Below the pieces are notes generated by a model. The model saw only the letters and a program-made list of their open reading frames with translations. It was not told the DNA's origin and did no database searches. Source: Acinetobacter sp. ANC 3903 (lineage in GTDB: Bacteria > Pseudomonadota > Gammaproteobacteria > Pseudomonadales > Moraxellaceae). Taken from it: a stretch of 64,000 nt of DNA. The position numbers were made by a program, and so were the translations under genes. The DNA is taken from the NCBI RefSeq assembly GCF_002135315.1, contig NZ_NEGA01000010.1:62001-126000 (forward strand). The letters run 5' to 3'. Below are positions 53,590-62,387 of this stretch, in pieces; the first letter of the stretch is position 1; every line of letters begins with the position of its first letter.

Positions 53590-54834
53590 TCAAACAGGAT
53601 GCTGCGAAGCGACTTGCTGACTAATCATCACTGCAGTCGCTGCCGACAAGGTCCAACCCAAATGGCCATGACCGGTATTATAAAAAATCCGTTCACGGCG
53701 ACCACGGCTGACCATCGGCATCATGTTGGGCATCATCGGACGTAAACCTGCCCAAGGAACCACATCTTCAGTGGTAATATTGAAGTTCTTGTTCACCCAG
53801 TCGGTCAATGGCTGAATACGGTCAGCACGAATATCACGGTTATAACCATTAAATTCAGCCGTTCCGGCAACACGTAAACGATCCGCGCCTAAACGTGAGG
53901 AAACGATTTTAGCGCTTTCATCCAGCAAGCTGACCCAAGGCGCATTTTTGACACTATCTTCATCATTCAGATTCAGGGTAATTGAATAACCTTTCACTGG
54001 ATAGACATTGACCCGATCACCTAATAAATTTGCCAACTGATAACTTCCTACACCGCCACAAACCACCACGGCATCCGCTTCCATAGATTCCACAACGGCT
54101 GCATCGAGGTGCATATTTTCATCACTGGCATGGTAAAGCACTGTGACACCTTTTTTATGGTGCTTGACGTCCATCACTTCCATACCAAACAGGTATTTCA
54201 CCCCATATTTTTCAGAGGCTTCAGCCAGACCTTTGGTAAATTTATGAATATCGCCGGTCGCGTCTCCCGGACAATAAAAACCGCCGTAATATTCACCTTT
54301 CAAGCTTGGCTCTATGGCTTTAATTTCTTCAGGGCTAATCGCCATTCTTTCCAATCCACCCTGATTCAACAGTTCATTCACTTTGGTGGCGATCTCATAA
54401 TCTAATTTGGTGTGATAAAAATGCAGAATGCCGCGTTTTTCCAGATCGAACTGAATATTTTCCTGTTCTGCAATATCAAATAAGCGTTGACGTGCCAGCA
54501 AAGCCATTTTAACGGTATCGCGGGTATTGGCTTCATAATGTTTGATATTGCCCACAAACTCCATCAACCAGCCATATTTATGCAAATCAAAAGATGGGTT
54601 GAGCAGTAAGGGCGCATTTTTATTCGCCATCCACTTGATACCTTTCAGTACGGTGGCTTTTTGATTCCAGACTTCTGCATTACAGGCTGAAAGCTGTCCG
54701 CCATTGGCAAATGAGGTTTCCATGGCAGGATACAAATGCTTATCTAAAACCGTAACTTTATAGCCTAAATTGGCGAGTTCGTAAGCAGTGGTAACACCGG
54801 TAATGCCTGATCCAATCACAATGATATGACACAT
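53590..54834 (-). CDS. dadA: D-amino acid dehydrogenase (FAD), riboswitch-controlled
   Basis: A 414-residue flavoprotein of the DadA family. The FAD motif is VIGSGITGVTTAYELA at 5-20, with GGQLSACNAEVW in the middle and the C-terminal GLRPMMPNMMPMVSR and TGHGHLGWTLSAA. It oxidises D-amino acids to keto acids, passing electrons to the membrane quinone pool. A tandem glycine riboswitch lies in its leader, so glycine may be a substrate or signal. AAGGAG is 7 bases before the ATG. Glycine dehydrogenase or oxidase activity is an alternative to classic D-alanine catabolism. Confidence 0.85.
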   Translation of the reverse strand: MCHIIVIGSGITGVTTAYELANLGYKVTVLDKHLYPAMETSFANGGQLSACNAEVWNQKATVLKGIKWMANKNAPLLLNPSFDLHKYGWLMEFVGNIKHYEANTRDTVKMALLARQRLFDIAEQENIQFDLEKRGILHFYHTKLDYEIATKVNELLNQGGLERMAISPEEIKAIEPSLKGEYYGGFYCPGDATGDIHKFTKGLAEASEKYGVKYLFGMEVMDVKHHKKGVTVLYHASDENMHLDAAVVESMEADAVVVCGGVGSYQLANLLGDRVNVYPVKGYSITLNLNDEDSVKNAPWVSLLDESAKIVSSRLGADRLRVAGTAEFNGYNRDIRADRIQPLTDWVNKNFNITTEDVVPWAGLRPMMPNMMPMVSRGRRERIFYNTGHGHLGWTLSAATAVMISQQVASQHPV

Positions 54835-54848
54835 AGCACACTCCTTGG

Positions 54849-54870
54849 AAATGTAGTTCTACATTTCTAT
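54849..54870 (-). promoter_or_regulatory. Hairpin between the riboswitch and the dadA ribosome site
   Basis: GAAATGTAG and CTACATTTC form a 9-bp stem with a 2-base loop, ending next to CCAAGGAG. It may be the expression platform that couples glycine binding to translation. Confidence 0.45.
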
Positions 54871-54879
54871 GCGCCCCAT

Positions 54880-55065
54880 CTGTCATTTTTACCTGAGAGC
54901 TTCGATCATGACGCTAAAATTTTAACGCTGACCATCCCCTTCGGTGAGCATATTGGCTGAATATGCTTCTCTCCAGATTTTTGAAATTATTACAGTCCTT
55001 TTGCCTGAGAGTTTCCGGGGTCGTTGCTCCTTCGGCGCGTTCACAGAAGAACGTCTCTCCTGCAA
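54880..55065 (-). promoter_or_regulatory. Tandem glycine riboswitch
   Basis: Two glycine aptamers on the minus strand. Aptamer 1 (55065 to about 54996) has GCAGGAGAGACGTTC, CCGAAGGAGCAA and AACTCTCAGGCAAAAGGAC. Aptamer 2 (about 54978 to 54883) has CTGGAGAGAAGC, CACCGAAGGGG and GCTCTCAGGTAAAAATGAC. The GGAGAGA, CCGAAGG and CTCTCAGG signatures occur in the expected order in both. Tandem aptamers usually bind glycine together and switch on genes for glycine use. It stands before dadA, not before a gcv operon. Confidence 0.93.
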
Positions 55066-55337
55066 TAATTTGCTTATATTAATATGAGCAATTTTTATAC
55101 CATAGGCGAGTATTATTTTATTTAATTTGTTAATTCCTTGTACTTAATTCAAATAAGTTTATATATCAAATGTTTACTATTTTTTTAAATAATAATTTTT
55201 TACTCTTAAATAAGATCAAAGAAACTTGAATTATTCTTTTTGCAGCTAAAAAGAGCCTTCTGCCCTATTCGAGTGAAAGAAAAGAGATTGATGTACAAGC
55301 TTGTCAAAATACACGAAATGACGTTTAAAAATACCTA

Positions 55338-55895
55338 TCAGCTTTCAACTATTGAGCCATTTTGGATCACCAATTTGCGCATATGCTGTAATTGTAAATC
55401 TATCAGCGGTTGACCTACATTGGCATCCAGCGGATAGGCCTCTCTATAATCAGTTTGAGTATAGCCACAGCGTTCATAGTATTGAATCAGCTCGGCTCTG
55501 GCATCCAGCACATACATTTCATAATGACTTAATGTAGGACAGTGTTCTGCTGCCATTTTCTCGGCATATTTTAAAACATGTTTTCCTATGCCCTTATTCT
55601 GCCAATGTGAATCTACACAAAACGTTCCAATTTCTACGTGATCTGCTTGGAATGTTAAGCCTATACATGCCACCAAATGTGTTTGAAAATCTTCAGTAGC
55701 TTCTGCTATAAACAGATAAAAATTCTCTTGTGTTAAAGTTTTCTTCAGTTGCTGGGCATTAATCCGATCTCCAGCAACAATATTCTGTTCACTCGTCCAG
55801 CTATTACCGCTATCTGTACGATAGGCCTGATTGATCAAACACACCAGATTTTCAATATCGCTCATCTGGGCAAGTCTATAATTTAATGGCTGCAT
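55338..55895 (-). CDS. GNAT-family N-acetyltransferase
   Basis: A 185-residue GNAT protein. The acetyl-CoA site is in the segment CVDSHWQNKGIGKHVLKYAE (V-x-x-x-x-Q/R-x-x-G-x-G/A type) near residues 115-134. The N-terminus YRLAQMSDIENLVCLINQAYR is usual for the fold. Substrate unknown. It is separate from neighbours by gaps of 270 and 150 bases. Confidence 0.8.
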   Translation of the reverse strand: MQPLNYRLAQMSDIENLVCLINQAYRTDSGNSWTSEQNIVAGDRINAQQLKKTLTQENFYLFIAEATEDFQTHLVACIGLTFQADHVEIGTFCVDSHWQNKGIGKHVLKYAEKMAAEHCPTLSHYEMYVLDARAELIQYYERCGYTQTDYREAYPLDANVGQPLIDLQLQHMRKLVIQNGSIVES

Positions 55896-55961
55896 TATTT
55901 TTCTAAAGTTTTTAATTCAGAGAAAATCATTATAAACAATAATCTATAAATATAAGACAAT

Positions 55962-55992
55962 AAAAAAACCAGACTTGGTGTCTGGTTTTTTT
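55962..55992. terminator. Bidirectional terminator
   Basis: AAAAAAACCAGAC and GTCTGGTTTTTTT around TTGGT, between the GNAT gene's promoter side and the aroC 3' end. It may serve aroC on the minus strand. Confidence 0.85.
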
Positions 55993-56021
55993 AGTGGATC
56001 ACAAATGCTCATTACTTACGG

Positions 56022-56046
56022 CGTTCGAGCAAAGCAATGCTTTGCT
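56022..56046. repeat. Inverted repeat just past the aroC stop
   Basis: GAGCAAAGC and GCTTTGCTC around AAT, directly after the aroC stop. No U-run follows, so it may stabilise the mRNA end or aid the terminator beyond it. Confidence 0.5.
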
Positions 56047-56048
56047 CT

Positions 56049-57143
56049 TCACTTAGGCTCAATCGGAATAAACGGCGCAACTACATCGGCATTCTGGGCA
56101 CGATGACGCATGAAGTGATCCATGAGTACAATGGCAAACATCGCTTCAGCAATCGGGGTTGCACGCACGCCTACACACGGGTCATGGCGACCTTTGGTCA
56201 ATACATCGGTATCTTCACGCTGAATGTTAATGGTTTTACCTGGGGTGGTAATACTTGCAGTTGGTTTCAGTGCAATCGCAACACGAATGGTTTGACCACT
56301 TGAAATTCCACCCAGAATGCCGCCAGCATGATTGGCCAAGAAGCCATCTGTAGTCAATTCATCACGTGATTCATGACCAAACTGTTCAGCAACCGCAAAA
56401 CCATCACCAATTTCAACACCTTTAACAGCATTGATGCTCATCATAGCATGTGCAATATCCGCATCTAAACGGTCAAATACTGGCTCGCCCCAACCCACTG
56501 GCACATTCTCGGCCAGAATTTCCAGCTTCGCACCACAGCTTGTGCCTTGTTCACGTAATGAAGTCACTAAAGCTTCAAAACGTGGCACGGCATCGACATC
56601 ACCACAGAAAAATGGATTGTTTGGAACTTCCTTCCAATCTAATTTTTCGGTTTTTTCCGTACCAATTTGTGTGACATGACCACGAATGTTAATACCAAAC
56701 TTTTCAGCCAGATATTTTTTCGCAATCGCACCGGCTGCCACGCGCATTGCTGTTTCACGCGCACTTGAGCGGCCACCGCCACGGTAATCACGGAAACCAT
56801 ACTTTTGCGTATAGGTATAGTCGGCATGACCCGGACGGAAAGTCTGTGCAATATTGCCATAGTCTTTCGATTTTTGGTCGGTATTGCGGATCAGTAAACC
56901 AATCGATGTACCGGTAGTTTTACCTTCAAAGACACCGGAAATAATTTCGACTTCGTCCGGTTCTTTGCGCTGTGTTGCAAACTTGGAGGTACCCGGTTTA
57001 CGACGGTCTAAATCTTTTTGTAAATCTGCTTCAGTCAGTTCGATCCCTGGCGGTACACCATCGACAATCGCCATGAGACCAACACCATGAGATTCACCAC
57101 AAGTCGTTACACGGAACAGTTGTCCAATACTATTACCCGCCAT
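56049..57143 (-). CDS. aroC: Chorismate synthase
   Basis: A 364-residue FMN-dependent enzyme that makes chorismate from EPSP, the last common step to aromatic amino acids, folate and ubiquinone. Conserved blocks are [69 protein letters not shown] and the [18 protein letters not shown] site. The ATG at 57143 gives [10 protein letters not shown]; the GTG two codons upstream is less likely, with AAGGAG suited to 57143. It follows prmB after 12 bases on the minus strand, so the two are an operon. Confidence 0.95.
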   Translation of the reverse strand: MAGNSIGQLFRVTTCGESHGVGLMAIVDGVPPGIELTEADLQKDLDRRKPGTSKFATQRKEPDEVEIISGVFEGKTTGTSIGLLIRNTDQKSKDYGNIAQTFRPGHADYTYTQKYGFRDYRGGGRSSARETAMRVAAGAIAKKYLAEKFGINIRGHVTQIGTEKTEKLDWKEVPNNPFFCGDVDAVPRFEALVTSLREQGTSCGAKLEILAENVPVGWGEPVFDRLDADIAHAMMSINAVKGVEIGDGFAVAEQFGHESRDELTTDGFLANHAGGILGGISSGQTIRVAIALKPTASITTPGKTINIQREDTDVLTKGRHDPCVGVRATPIAEAMFAIVLMDHFMRHRAQNADVVAPFIPIEPK

Positions 57144-57155
57144 GTTCACAACTCC

Positions 57156-58166
57156 TTATGCTTGAACAGATTTTTCAAATAAATCACGGTATTTACGGCA
57201 CTGCTCTGCTGTCAAAGCAAAAATGCCTGAACCACCGTTCTGGAAGCTTAACCAATGGAAATCCACAGTATTAAAGTTCTGTTTCATCGCCCATTCAGAA
57301 TTGCCCACTTCAATGACAATCAAGCCATCTTCAGTCAGGTAATCCGCTGCTTGTGCCAGCATTTTACGCACCAGATCCAGACCATCCTGACCTGCTGCAA
57401 GTGCAAGCTCAGGTTCATGCAAGAATTCCGCAGGTAAATCCGCCATATCTTCCGCATCGACATATGGAGGATTGGACACGATTAAATCATATTGATTTTC
57501 AGCAGGAATTTTTGCGAATAAATCTGATTCCATCAACGCAACCTGATATTGCATATTGTGATGTTCAGCATTAATAGAAGCCACTTCCAAAGCTTCTTTA
57601 GAAATATCGGTAGCATCCACTTCAGATTCCGGGAATGCATAAGCCAAAGCAATCGCAATACAACCCGAACCGGTACACATATCTAAAATACGACGCGGTG
57701 TTTGCGGATGATCATTTTCAGGAAGATTGTTTAACGCTTCACGCATCTGGCCATGTTCATCCAGGCAGTAAGGTGCAAAGCGTTGATTAATCAATTCAGC
57801 AATTGGAGAACGTGGAATCAGTACACGTTCATCAACGTAATAAGGTTTACCACAGAAATAAGCCAGATTTAATAAATAAGAAGTGGGCACTTTTTCATTG
57901 ATACGACGTTCCAGCAAGCTGATAAATTCTGCTTTTTCGCTTGGCAGTAATTTCGCATCTAAAATTTCAGGATTGGCATTCCAGTCCAATGCCAATGTTT
58001 GAAGAACTAAGGCCGAGCTTTCAGCAAAAAAATCTTCTGTACCTTGACCTAAGTGTGCATCGTATTGACGTAGAGCTGAAACACCAAAACGGATAAAATC
58101 GCGAATTGTGCTTAGGTTTTCAGCGGCTTCCTGTAAATGTTCAGGGCTAATAGTCAGTTGATCCAC
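57156..58166 (-). CDS. prmB: Ribosomal protein L3 N5-glutamine methyltransferase
   Basis: A 336-residue class I methyltransferase that methylates a glutamine of ribosomal protein L3. The SAM motif is LDMCTGSGCIAIALA and the catalytic motif VSNPPYVDAEDM (NPPY). Length and the N-terminal helical domain fit PrmB rather than PrmC. It lies upstream of aroC, an arrangement common in gammaproteobacteria. Confidence 0.92.
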   Translation of the reverse strand: MDQLTISPEHLQEAAENLSTIRDFIRFGVSALRQYDAHLGQGTEDFFAESSALVLQTLALDWNANPEILDAKLLPSEKAEFISLLERRINEKVPTSYLLNLAYFCGKPYYVDERVLIPRSPIAELINQRFAPYCLDEHGQMREALNNLPENDHPQTPRRILDMCTGSGCIAIALAYAFPESEVDATDISKEALEVASINAEHHNMQYQVALMESDLFAKIPAENQYDLIVSNPPYVDAEDMADLPAEFLHEPELALAAGQDGLDLVRKMLAQAADYLTEDGLIVIEVGNSEWAMKQNFNTVDFHWLSFQNGGSGIFALTAEQCRKYRDLFEKSVQA

Positions 58167-58269
58167 TTAAGGCATCTCCAAGGTCAATTTTTAAAACGCC
58201 TTATGATACCTTGTTTTGCGGGGTTTTATAATGTTTCGACTAGATTAAAAACAAATATCTATGACGAAT

Positions 58270-58635
58270 TTATTTAGTCTGGTAATAGTAAGTACGCTCC
58301 ATTGTCATTTCGAGTACACACTTGGATTGTTTAACGGCCATATAGGCAGAAGTTACTTTTAAATAACATTTTTGATCTACACGGTTAAGCCAAAGTTTAT
58401 GCTGTTGCTCGATACTAGTTTGATTAACCACATTCTTATTTATATAGCCCTTATAAGCTTTATTTAAGAGTTTTTCCTGATTTTTCAGTTCTTTGTCGAC
58501 ACACTTTTTGACTGTTCCAATTTCACCATAAGAAGTGTTGAGACATTTATTATATTCGTCAGAATAGCCTTGAGCTAAAACTGAATTTGACCAGAAAGCA
58601 GCCAGACTCAGCATCACTGATATTGCCAATCGCAT
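58270..58635 (-). CDS. Small exported LprI/DUF1311-like protein
   Basis: A 121-residue protein with a signal peptide (hydrophobic core residues 3-15, cleavage near SVLA-QGY). The mature part has Cys residues (KCLNTSYGEI, KKCVDKELKNQEKLLNKAY, DQKCYLK, KQSKCVLEMT) and the LprI-type segment LNKAYKGYI with HKLWLNRVDQKC. Relatives inhibit lysozyme in the periplasm. A larger relative lies at 52319. The ATG at 58635 leaves out an 11-residue extension without merit. Confidence 0.75.
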   Translation of the reverse strand: MRLAISVMLSLAAFWSNSVLAQGYSDEYNKCLNTSYGEIGTVKKCVDKELKNQEKLLNKAYKGYINKNVVNQTSIEQQHKLWLNRVDQKCYLKVTSAYMAVKQSKCVLEMTMERTYYYQTK

Positions 58636-58835
58636 AATATTCCCCTGTCCTAAAAGACTTAATATCAAATACTATTATTGTGTTTATGCCGTGATACTAC
58701 ATCAATCATGTGCAAATTCCTATAACCCGATCATTTATCCCCCAACTCAAAAAAATCATTCATATTGCATATTGAATCTGGCTAGAATATCCCCATATAT
58801 TTTCAATTCTTTTTCTACAAAATATTTTTATTGTT

Positions 58836-59141
58836 ATGAGCTACAAGCACAATAATTTAATGGCGATGCGTGAAAGCTACTGGAATGATACCGATTCTGC
58901 ACAGGTACAGAAGGAAAAAAAATTCTTTCAACAAACACTACTGGAACAGGCAATTCATAGCAGCCCATCAGAAGATGATGCCAAATATCTGTTTTTTAGT
59001 TTGCCGAGCATCATTATTGTTAAAGGTTATGCACTTGGTTTTCAGCATGATGCTGTTCAAGCCATGATTTTTAAACATATTCAAAACCATAAAAATCTGT
59101 TAAAGCAAAAAGGCGATATTAAAATTCAATTTCGCATGTAA
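58836..59141 (+). CDS. Hypothetical protein, 101 residues
   Basis: A small soluble protein with mixed helices. It reads MRESYWNDTDSAQVQKEKKF, then SPSEDDAKYLFFSLPSIIIVKGYALGF and a Lys-rich end. I do not recognise a family. Codon use is like neighbours and the frame is alone between regulatory gaps, so I hold it to be a real gene. A hairpin CTGGCAG/CTGCCAG follows at 59153-59176. Confidence 0.6.
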   Translation: MSYKHNNLMAMRESYWNDTDSAQVQKEKKFFQQTLLEQAIHSSPSEDDAKYLFFSLPSIIIVKGYALGFQHDAVQAMIFKHIQNHKNLLKQKGDIKIQFRM

Positions 59142-59403
59142 GTACTGCCAACCTGGCAGCAGTATATACCTGCCAGATAAATATCTATTTAGCGTGAATA
59201 TCCTCTTATCTCCAAGAGTGATCCCCAATTCACCTGAATAGCTAATTTTATCGCGTACAATGGTACTTTTTCAGAGCAATAACTTAAATATTAAACATAT
59301 TTACTCTCCATTCAGCACGTTGAACTTTTTTAATACGCGAATACACGGTAATATCCGCTACAATTAATTATTCCGCGACTTGCTGATTAAAGGATTTTGT
59401 TTA

Positions 59404-60777
59404 ATGTCAAATCAGAACGATAAGCTTAAACAACTCAAAACCTCATCTATGGATCGACGCTTATCTATCGCTAAAGCATCATTACTCGCAGGAACGCGTT
59501 GGGCTGCATCAAGTGCAACCACCATATTTTCAAGCGAAGCAGAAAAAGAAAAAAAACGTAAAAAAGCCATGAAGGAACAAGCCGATTATCTGGTTTCTGA
59601 AATTGGTAAATTGAAAGGCTCGATTGTGAAAATCGGGCAAATGATGGCGCTGTATGGCGAACATTTTTTACCTGAAGAAATCACTCAAGCCCTCAATACC
59701 TTAAATAACCAAACTGTTGCACTTGCATGGCCGGCAATCAAGGCTCATTTGGAACAGCAGTTAGGCAGTAAACTGCATGATTTGACCATAGACCATGAAC
59801 CTTTGGGTACTGCCTCTTTAGCGCAGGTACATCGTGCCACACGTAATTCAGACGGTTTGGAAATTGTATTAAAAATCCAGTATCCCGGCGTCGCTGATGC
59901 GATTGATTCAGATATGAGCCTGTTTAGAAACATGCTCAAACTGACCCGTATGGTGCCGCAAACCCGTGAATTTGATCAGTGGTTTGATGAAGTCCGTGAA
60001 ATGATGCATCGTGAAGTCAATTATAAGATTGAAGCCGCGACCACTCGCCGTTTTGCCGAACGTTTAAAAGACGATCCGCGTTATATCGTACCTGAAATTA
60101 TTGATGAATATTGCACTGACCAAGTTCTTTGTATGACCTTTGAACGTGGAGTACCAATCAATAGCCCGGTGATGCTGTCTCTTCCTCAAGAACGCCGCAA
60201 TCAGTTAGGCGAAGCCTCGCTTGAGATTGCAGTTCGTGAGATTTTTGAATGGGGCGAAATGCAAACCGATCCAAATTTTGGCAATTATCTGGTACGTTTG
60301 GGCGATGGTGCTGAAAACGAAGATAAAATTGTGTTGCTCGATTTTGGCGCGATTCGTCAATTCGATGACCACTTGCTCAAGGTGGCACGAAATCTGATTC
60401 AAGCTGGATATAATCACAATATTGACCAAATGGTTCATGCCATGACCGGCTATGAATTTTTTGATTCAATCCCGCAAAGCATCAAGCCAGATATGGCAAA
60501 AGTATTTTTATTGGCAACCGAAGCCTTTAGTACTCTTATCAATAATCCAGACTTGCCTGAAGGTGTGATGGATGAAAATCAGCGCTATGACTGGAAAAAA
60601 AGCCAGTTACATAGCCGGGTCATGCAACGTGCTTCCAAATCGATGGCATCACGTTATTTCAGTGTTCCACCGAAAGAATTTATGTTTATTAGTCGTAAAT
60701 TCATTGGTGCTTATACTTTCATGACCGTGATTGATGCAAAAACCAATGTACGAAAAATGGTGGCAAAGTTTTTATAA
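59404..60777 (+). CDS. ABC1/UbiB-family atypical kinase
   Basis: A 457-residue ABC1 (AarF/UbiB/ADCK) protein. The family KxGQ motif lies in GSIVKIGQMMALYGEHFLPE, the Ala-rich loop reads LGTASLAQVHRA, and the catalytic loop and metal site appear as MQTDPNFGNYLV and VLLDFGAIRQF. Relatives act in ubiquinone synthesis or lipid metabolism. The ATG at 59404 gives the family N-terminus. It is alone, followed by a G+C-poor gap and then acyl-CoA dehydrogenase genes. Confidence 0.85.
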   Translation: MSNQNDKLKQLKTSSMDRRLSIAKASLLAGTRWAASSATTIFSSEAEKEKKRKKAMKEQADYLVSEIGKLKGSIVKIGQMMALYGEHFLPEEITQALNTLNNQTVALAWPAIKAHLEQQLGSKLHDLTIDHEPLGTASLAQVHRATRNSDGLEIVLKIQYPGVADAIDSDMSLFRNMLKLTRMVPQTREFDQWFDEVREMMHREVNYKIEAATTRRFAERLKDDPRYIVPEIIDEYCTDQVLCMTFERGVPINSPVMLSLPQERRNQLGEASLEIAVREIFEWGEMQTDPNFGNYLVRLGDGAENEDKIVLLDFGAIRQFDDHLLKVARNLIQAGYNHNIDQMVHAMTGYEFFDSIPQSIKPDMAKVFLLATEAFSTLINNPDLPEGVMDENQRYDWKKSQLHSRVMQRASKSMASRYFSVPPKEFMFISRKFIGAYTFMTVIDAKTNVRKMVAKFL

Positions 60778-60921
60778 TATATGCTGACTAGAATGCCTTT
60801 TATGTCATTCTAGTCAATTTTCACTTTTCAATCTTCACTTTCAATTTTAAAAAATAAATAATATTCAAGTATTTAATTAAATTTAAAATTAATTTCTACC
60901 ATTTATCCAAGTCAATTTTAA

Positions 60922-60952
60922 TTGTCAGCGATGACATAGTCATTTTCATATT
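60922..60952 (+). promoter_or_regulatory. Possible promoter and operator before the repeat
   Basis: TTGTCA (60922-60927) and CATATT (60947-60952), spaced 19 bases, could be -35 and -10. The -35 box overlaps the palindrome TGTCA-GCGA-TGACA (60923-60936), which could be an operator. The palindrome shares its TGTCAGC core with the tandem repeat that follows. Confidence 0.4.
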
Positions 60953-60956
60953 CGCG

Positions 60957-61028
60957 TGTCAGCATGTCAGCATGTCAGCATGTCAGCATGTCAGCATGTC
61001 AGCATGTCAGCATGTCAGCATGTCAGCA
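60957..61028 (+). repeat. Nine tandem copies of TGTCAGCA
   Basis: An exact 8-bp unit is repeated nine times without change, 38 bases before the start of an acyl-CoA dehydrogenase gene and just after a possible promoter. A unit length not divisible by three and perfect copies are signs of slipped-strand copy number change. If the GTG at 60956 were used, the frame would read an 8-residue repeat (MSACQHVS); I regard that as unlikely. Confidence 0.85.
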
Positions 61029-61066
61029 TAAAAATATACAGAATTGAAAATCGATGGACGACAAAA

Positions 61067-62362
61067 ATGACCAATATGGTAAACAAGGCTCAAGGACTTG
61101 GGCTATCACTCATTACTAGAATTGCGGGTAGCGATGTACTTGATCAATTCAAACTGCGTAAATTTCTGGAAAAATCTCTCTATCAAAGTTCAAAAATGGG
61201 GTTTAAAACTTTAAGTAAAACCCAAAAAGTCTTTAAAGCCAGCTCCGGTGTCAGTAAGCAACGTTTGCCCAATCAGCAGAAATCATTGTTCGATTTAAGC
61301 TTGACTGAAGAACAGCAAATGAGCTGTGATGCCATGGATCAATTTGCATCAGAAGTGCTTTATCCACTCGCAGCTGAAGCAGACAATAAAGAACAATTTC
61401 CAGCAACACTTTGGCAACATGCTGCTGACTTAGGTCTTAACTATTACGCTCTTCCTGAAGCATTCGGTGGTGTAGCCGCTGAAAAGAATATCTTAAGCAA
61501 TATTTTGATCGCTGAACATTTGGCCAAAGGTGATTTCAGCTTAACTGCAGGACTTCTTTCAACCTTTAGTGTCATTAATGCCATTACCCAATGGGGTTCA
61601 GCACAGATTCAATCAACCTATTTATCCAGCTTTGTAAATGATTTAGATATACAAGCTACCTTTGCCATCCAAGAAGCCACGCCCGCCTTTAATCCCCTGC
61701 AATTAAAAACCAAAGCCAGTTCAGTCAATGGAAAATACTGTATTAATGGCGAAAAAACTCTGGTGATTTTGGGTGAAACTGCAGATCTGTTTCTAGTCAA
61801 TGCTGAACTCAATGGCTCACCAGAAGTGTTTATTGTTAAACGTGATAGCAGTATTACTGCTCAAAAAAGTACGGCCATGGGTTTAAAAGCAACCGAAACG
61901 GTTACTTTAAAATTCAACAATACCCCTGCTGAACTGTTGGGCGATGATGACTTTGATTATCTAGCATTTTTAGATCTGGGCAATTTAATGTGGTGTGCTA
62001 TGGCGGTCGGCACGTGTGAAGCAGTCAAAGCCTACTGCATTCAATACGCCAATGAACGTACTGCTTTTGGTGAACCTATTTCACATCGCCAAAGTATCGC
62101 CTTCATGATTGCAGATATGGCGATTGAGATTGATACCATGCGCATGCTGGTTTTGAATGCGGCCAGTCTTGCAGAGGCCGGAAAACCCTTCCATCGCGAA
62201 GCCTATTTAGCACGTCTGCTCTGTGCAGAAAAATCCATGAAAATTGGTACAGATGGCGTACAGATTCTAGGTGGTCATGGATTTACCAAGGAACATCCTG
62301 TGGAGCGCTGGTATCGCGACTTACGTGCCACAGCAATTTTACATTCAGGCTTACATGCTTAA
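61067..62362 (+). CDS. Acyl-CoA dehydrogenase family protein
   Basis: A 431-residue acyl-CoA dehydrogenase. It has an Ala/Ser-rich basic N-terminal extension (residues 1-70) before the alpha domain, the segment FAIQEATPAFNPLQLK in place of the usual TEP, ADLFLVNAEL, and the C-terminal QILGGHGFTKEHPVERWYRDLRA. The frame is open upstream through the repeat, but the ATG at 61067 is the first good start. It is followed after 25 bases by a second acyl-CoA dehydrogenase gene, so the two are an operon for a specific acyl-CoA or fatty-acid chain length. Confidence 0.82.
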   Translation: MTNMVNKAQGLGLSLITRIAGSDVLDQFKLRKFLEKSLYQSSKMGFKTLSKTQKVFKASSGVSKQRLPNQQKSLFDLSLTEEQQMSCDAMDQFASEVLYPLAAEADNKEQFPATLWQHAADLGLNYYALPEAFGGVAAEKNILSNILIAEHLAKGDFSLTAGLLSTFSVINAITQWGSAQIQSTYLSSFVNDLDIQATFAIQEATPAFNPLQLKTKASSVNGKYCINGEKTLVILGETADLFLVNAELNGSPEVFIVKRDSSITAQKSTAMGLKATETVTLKFNNTPAELLGDDDFDYLAFLDLGNLMWCAMAVGTCEAVKAYCIQYANERTAFGEPISHRQSIAFMIADMAIEIDTMRMLVLNAASLAEAGKPFHREAYLARLLCAEKSMKIGTDGVQILGGHGFTKEHPVERWYRDLRATAILHSGLHA

Positions 62363-62387
62363 TCTATAAAAATAAGGAATTACGCAT

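Noticed and set aside
60957..61028. CRISPR-like array
   Set aside because: The units are 8 bases with no spacers, and no cas genes are near.
60956..61066. N-terminal MSACQHVS repeats as part of the acyl-CoA dehydrogenase
   Set aside because: The start would be a GTG without a ribosome site inside the DNA repeat, and the residues do not resemble the family. The ATG at 61067 is the better start.
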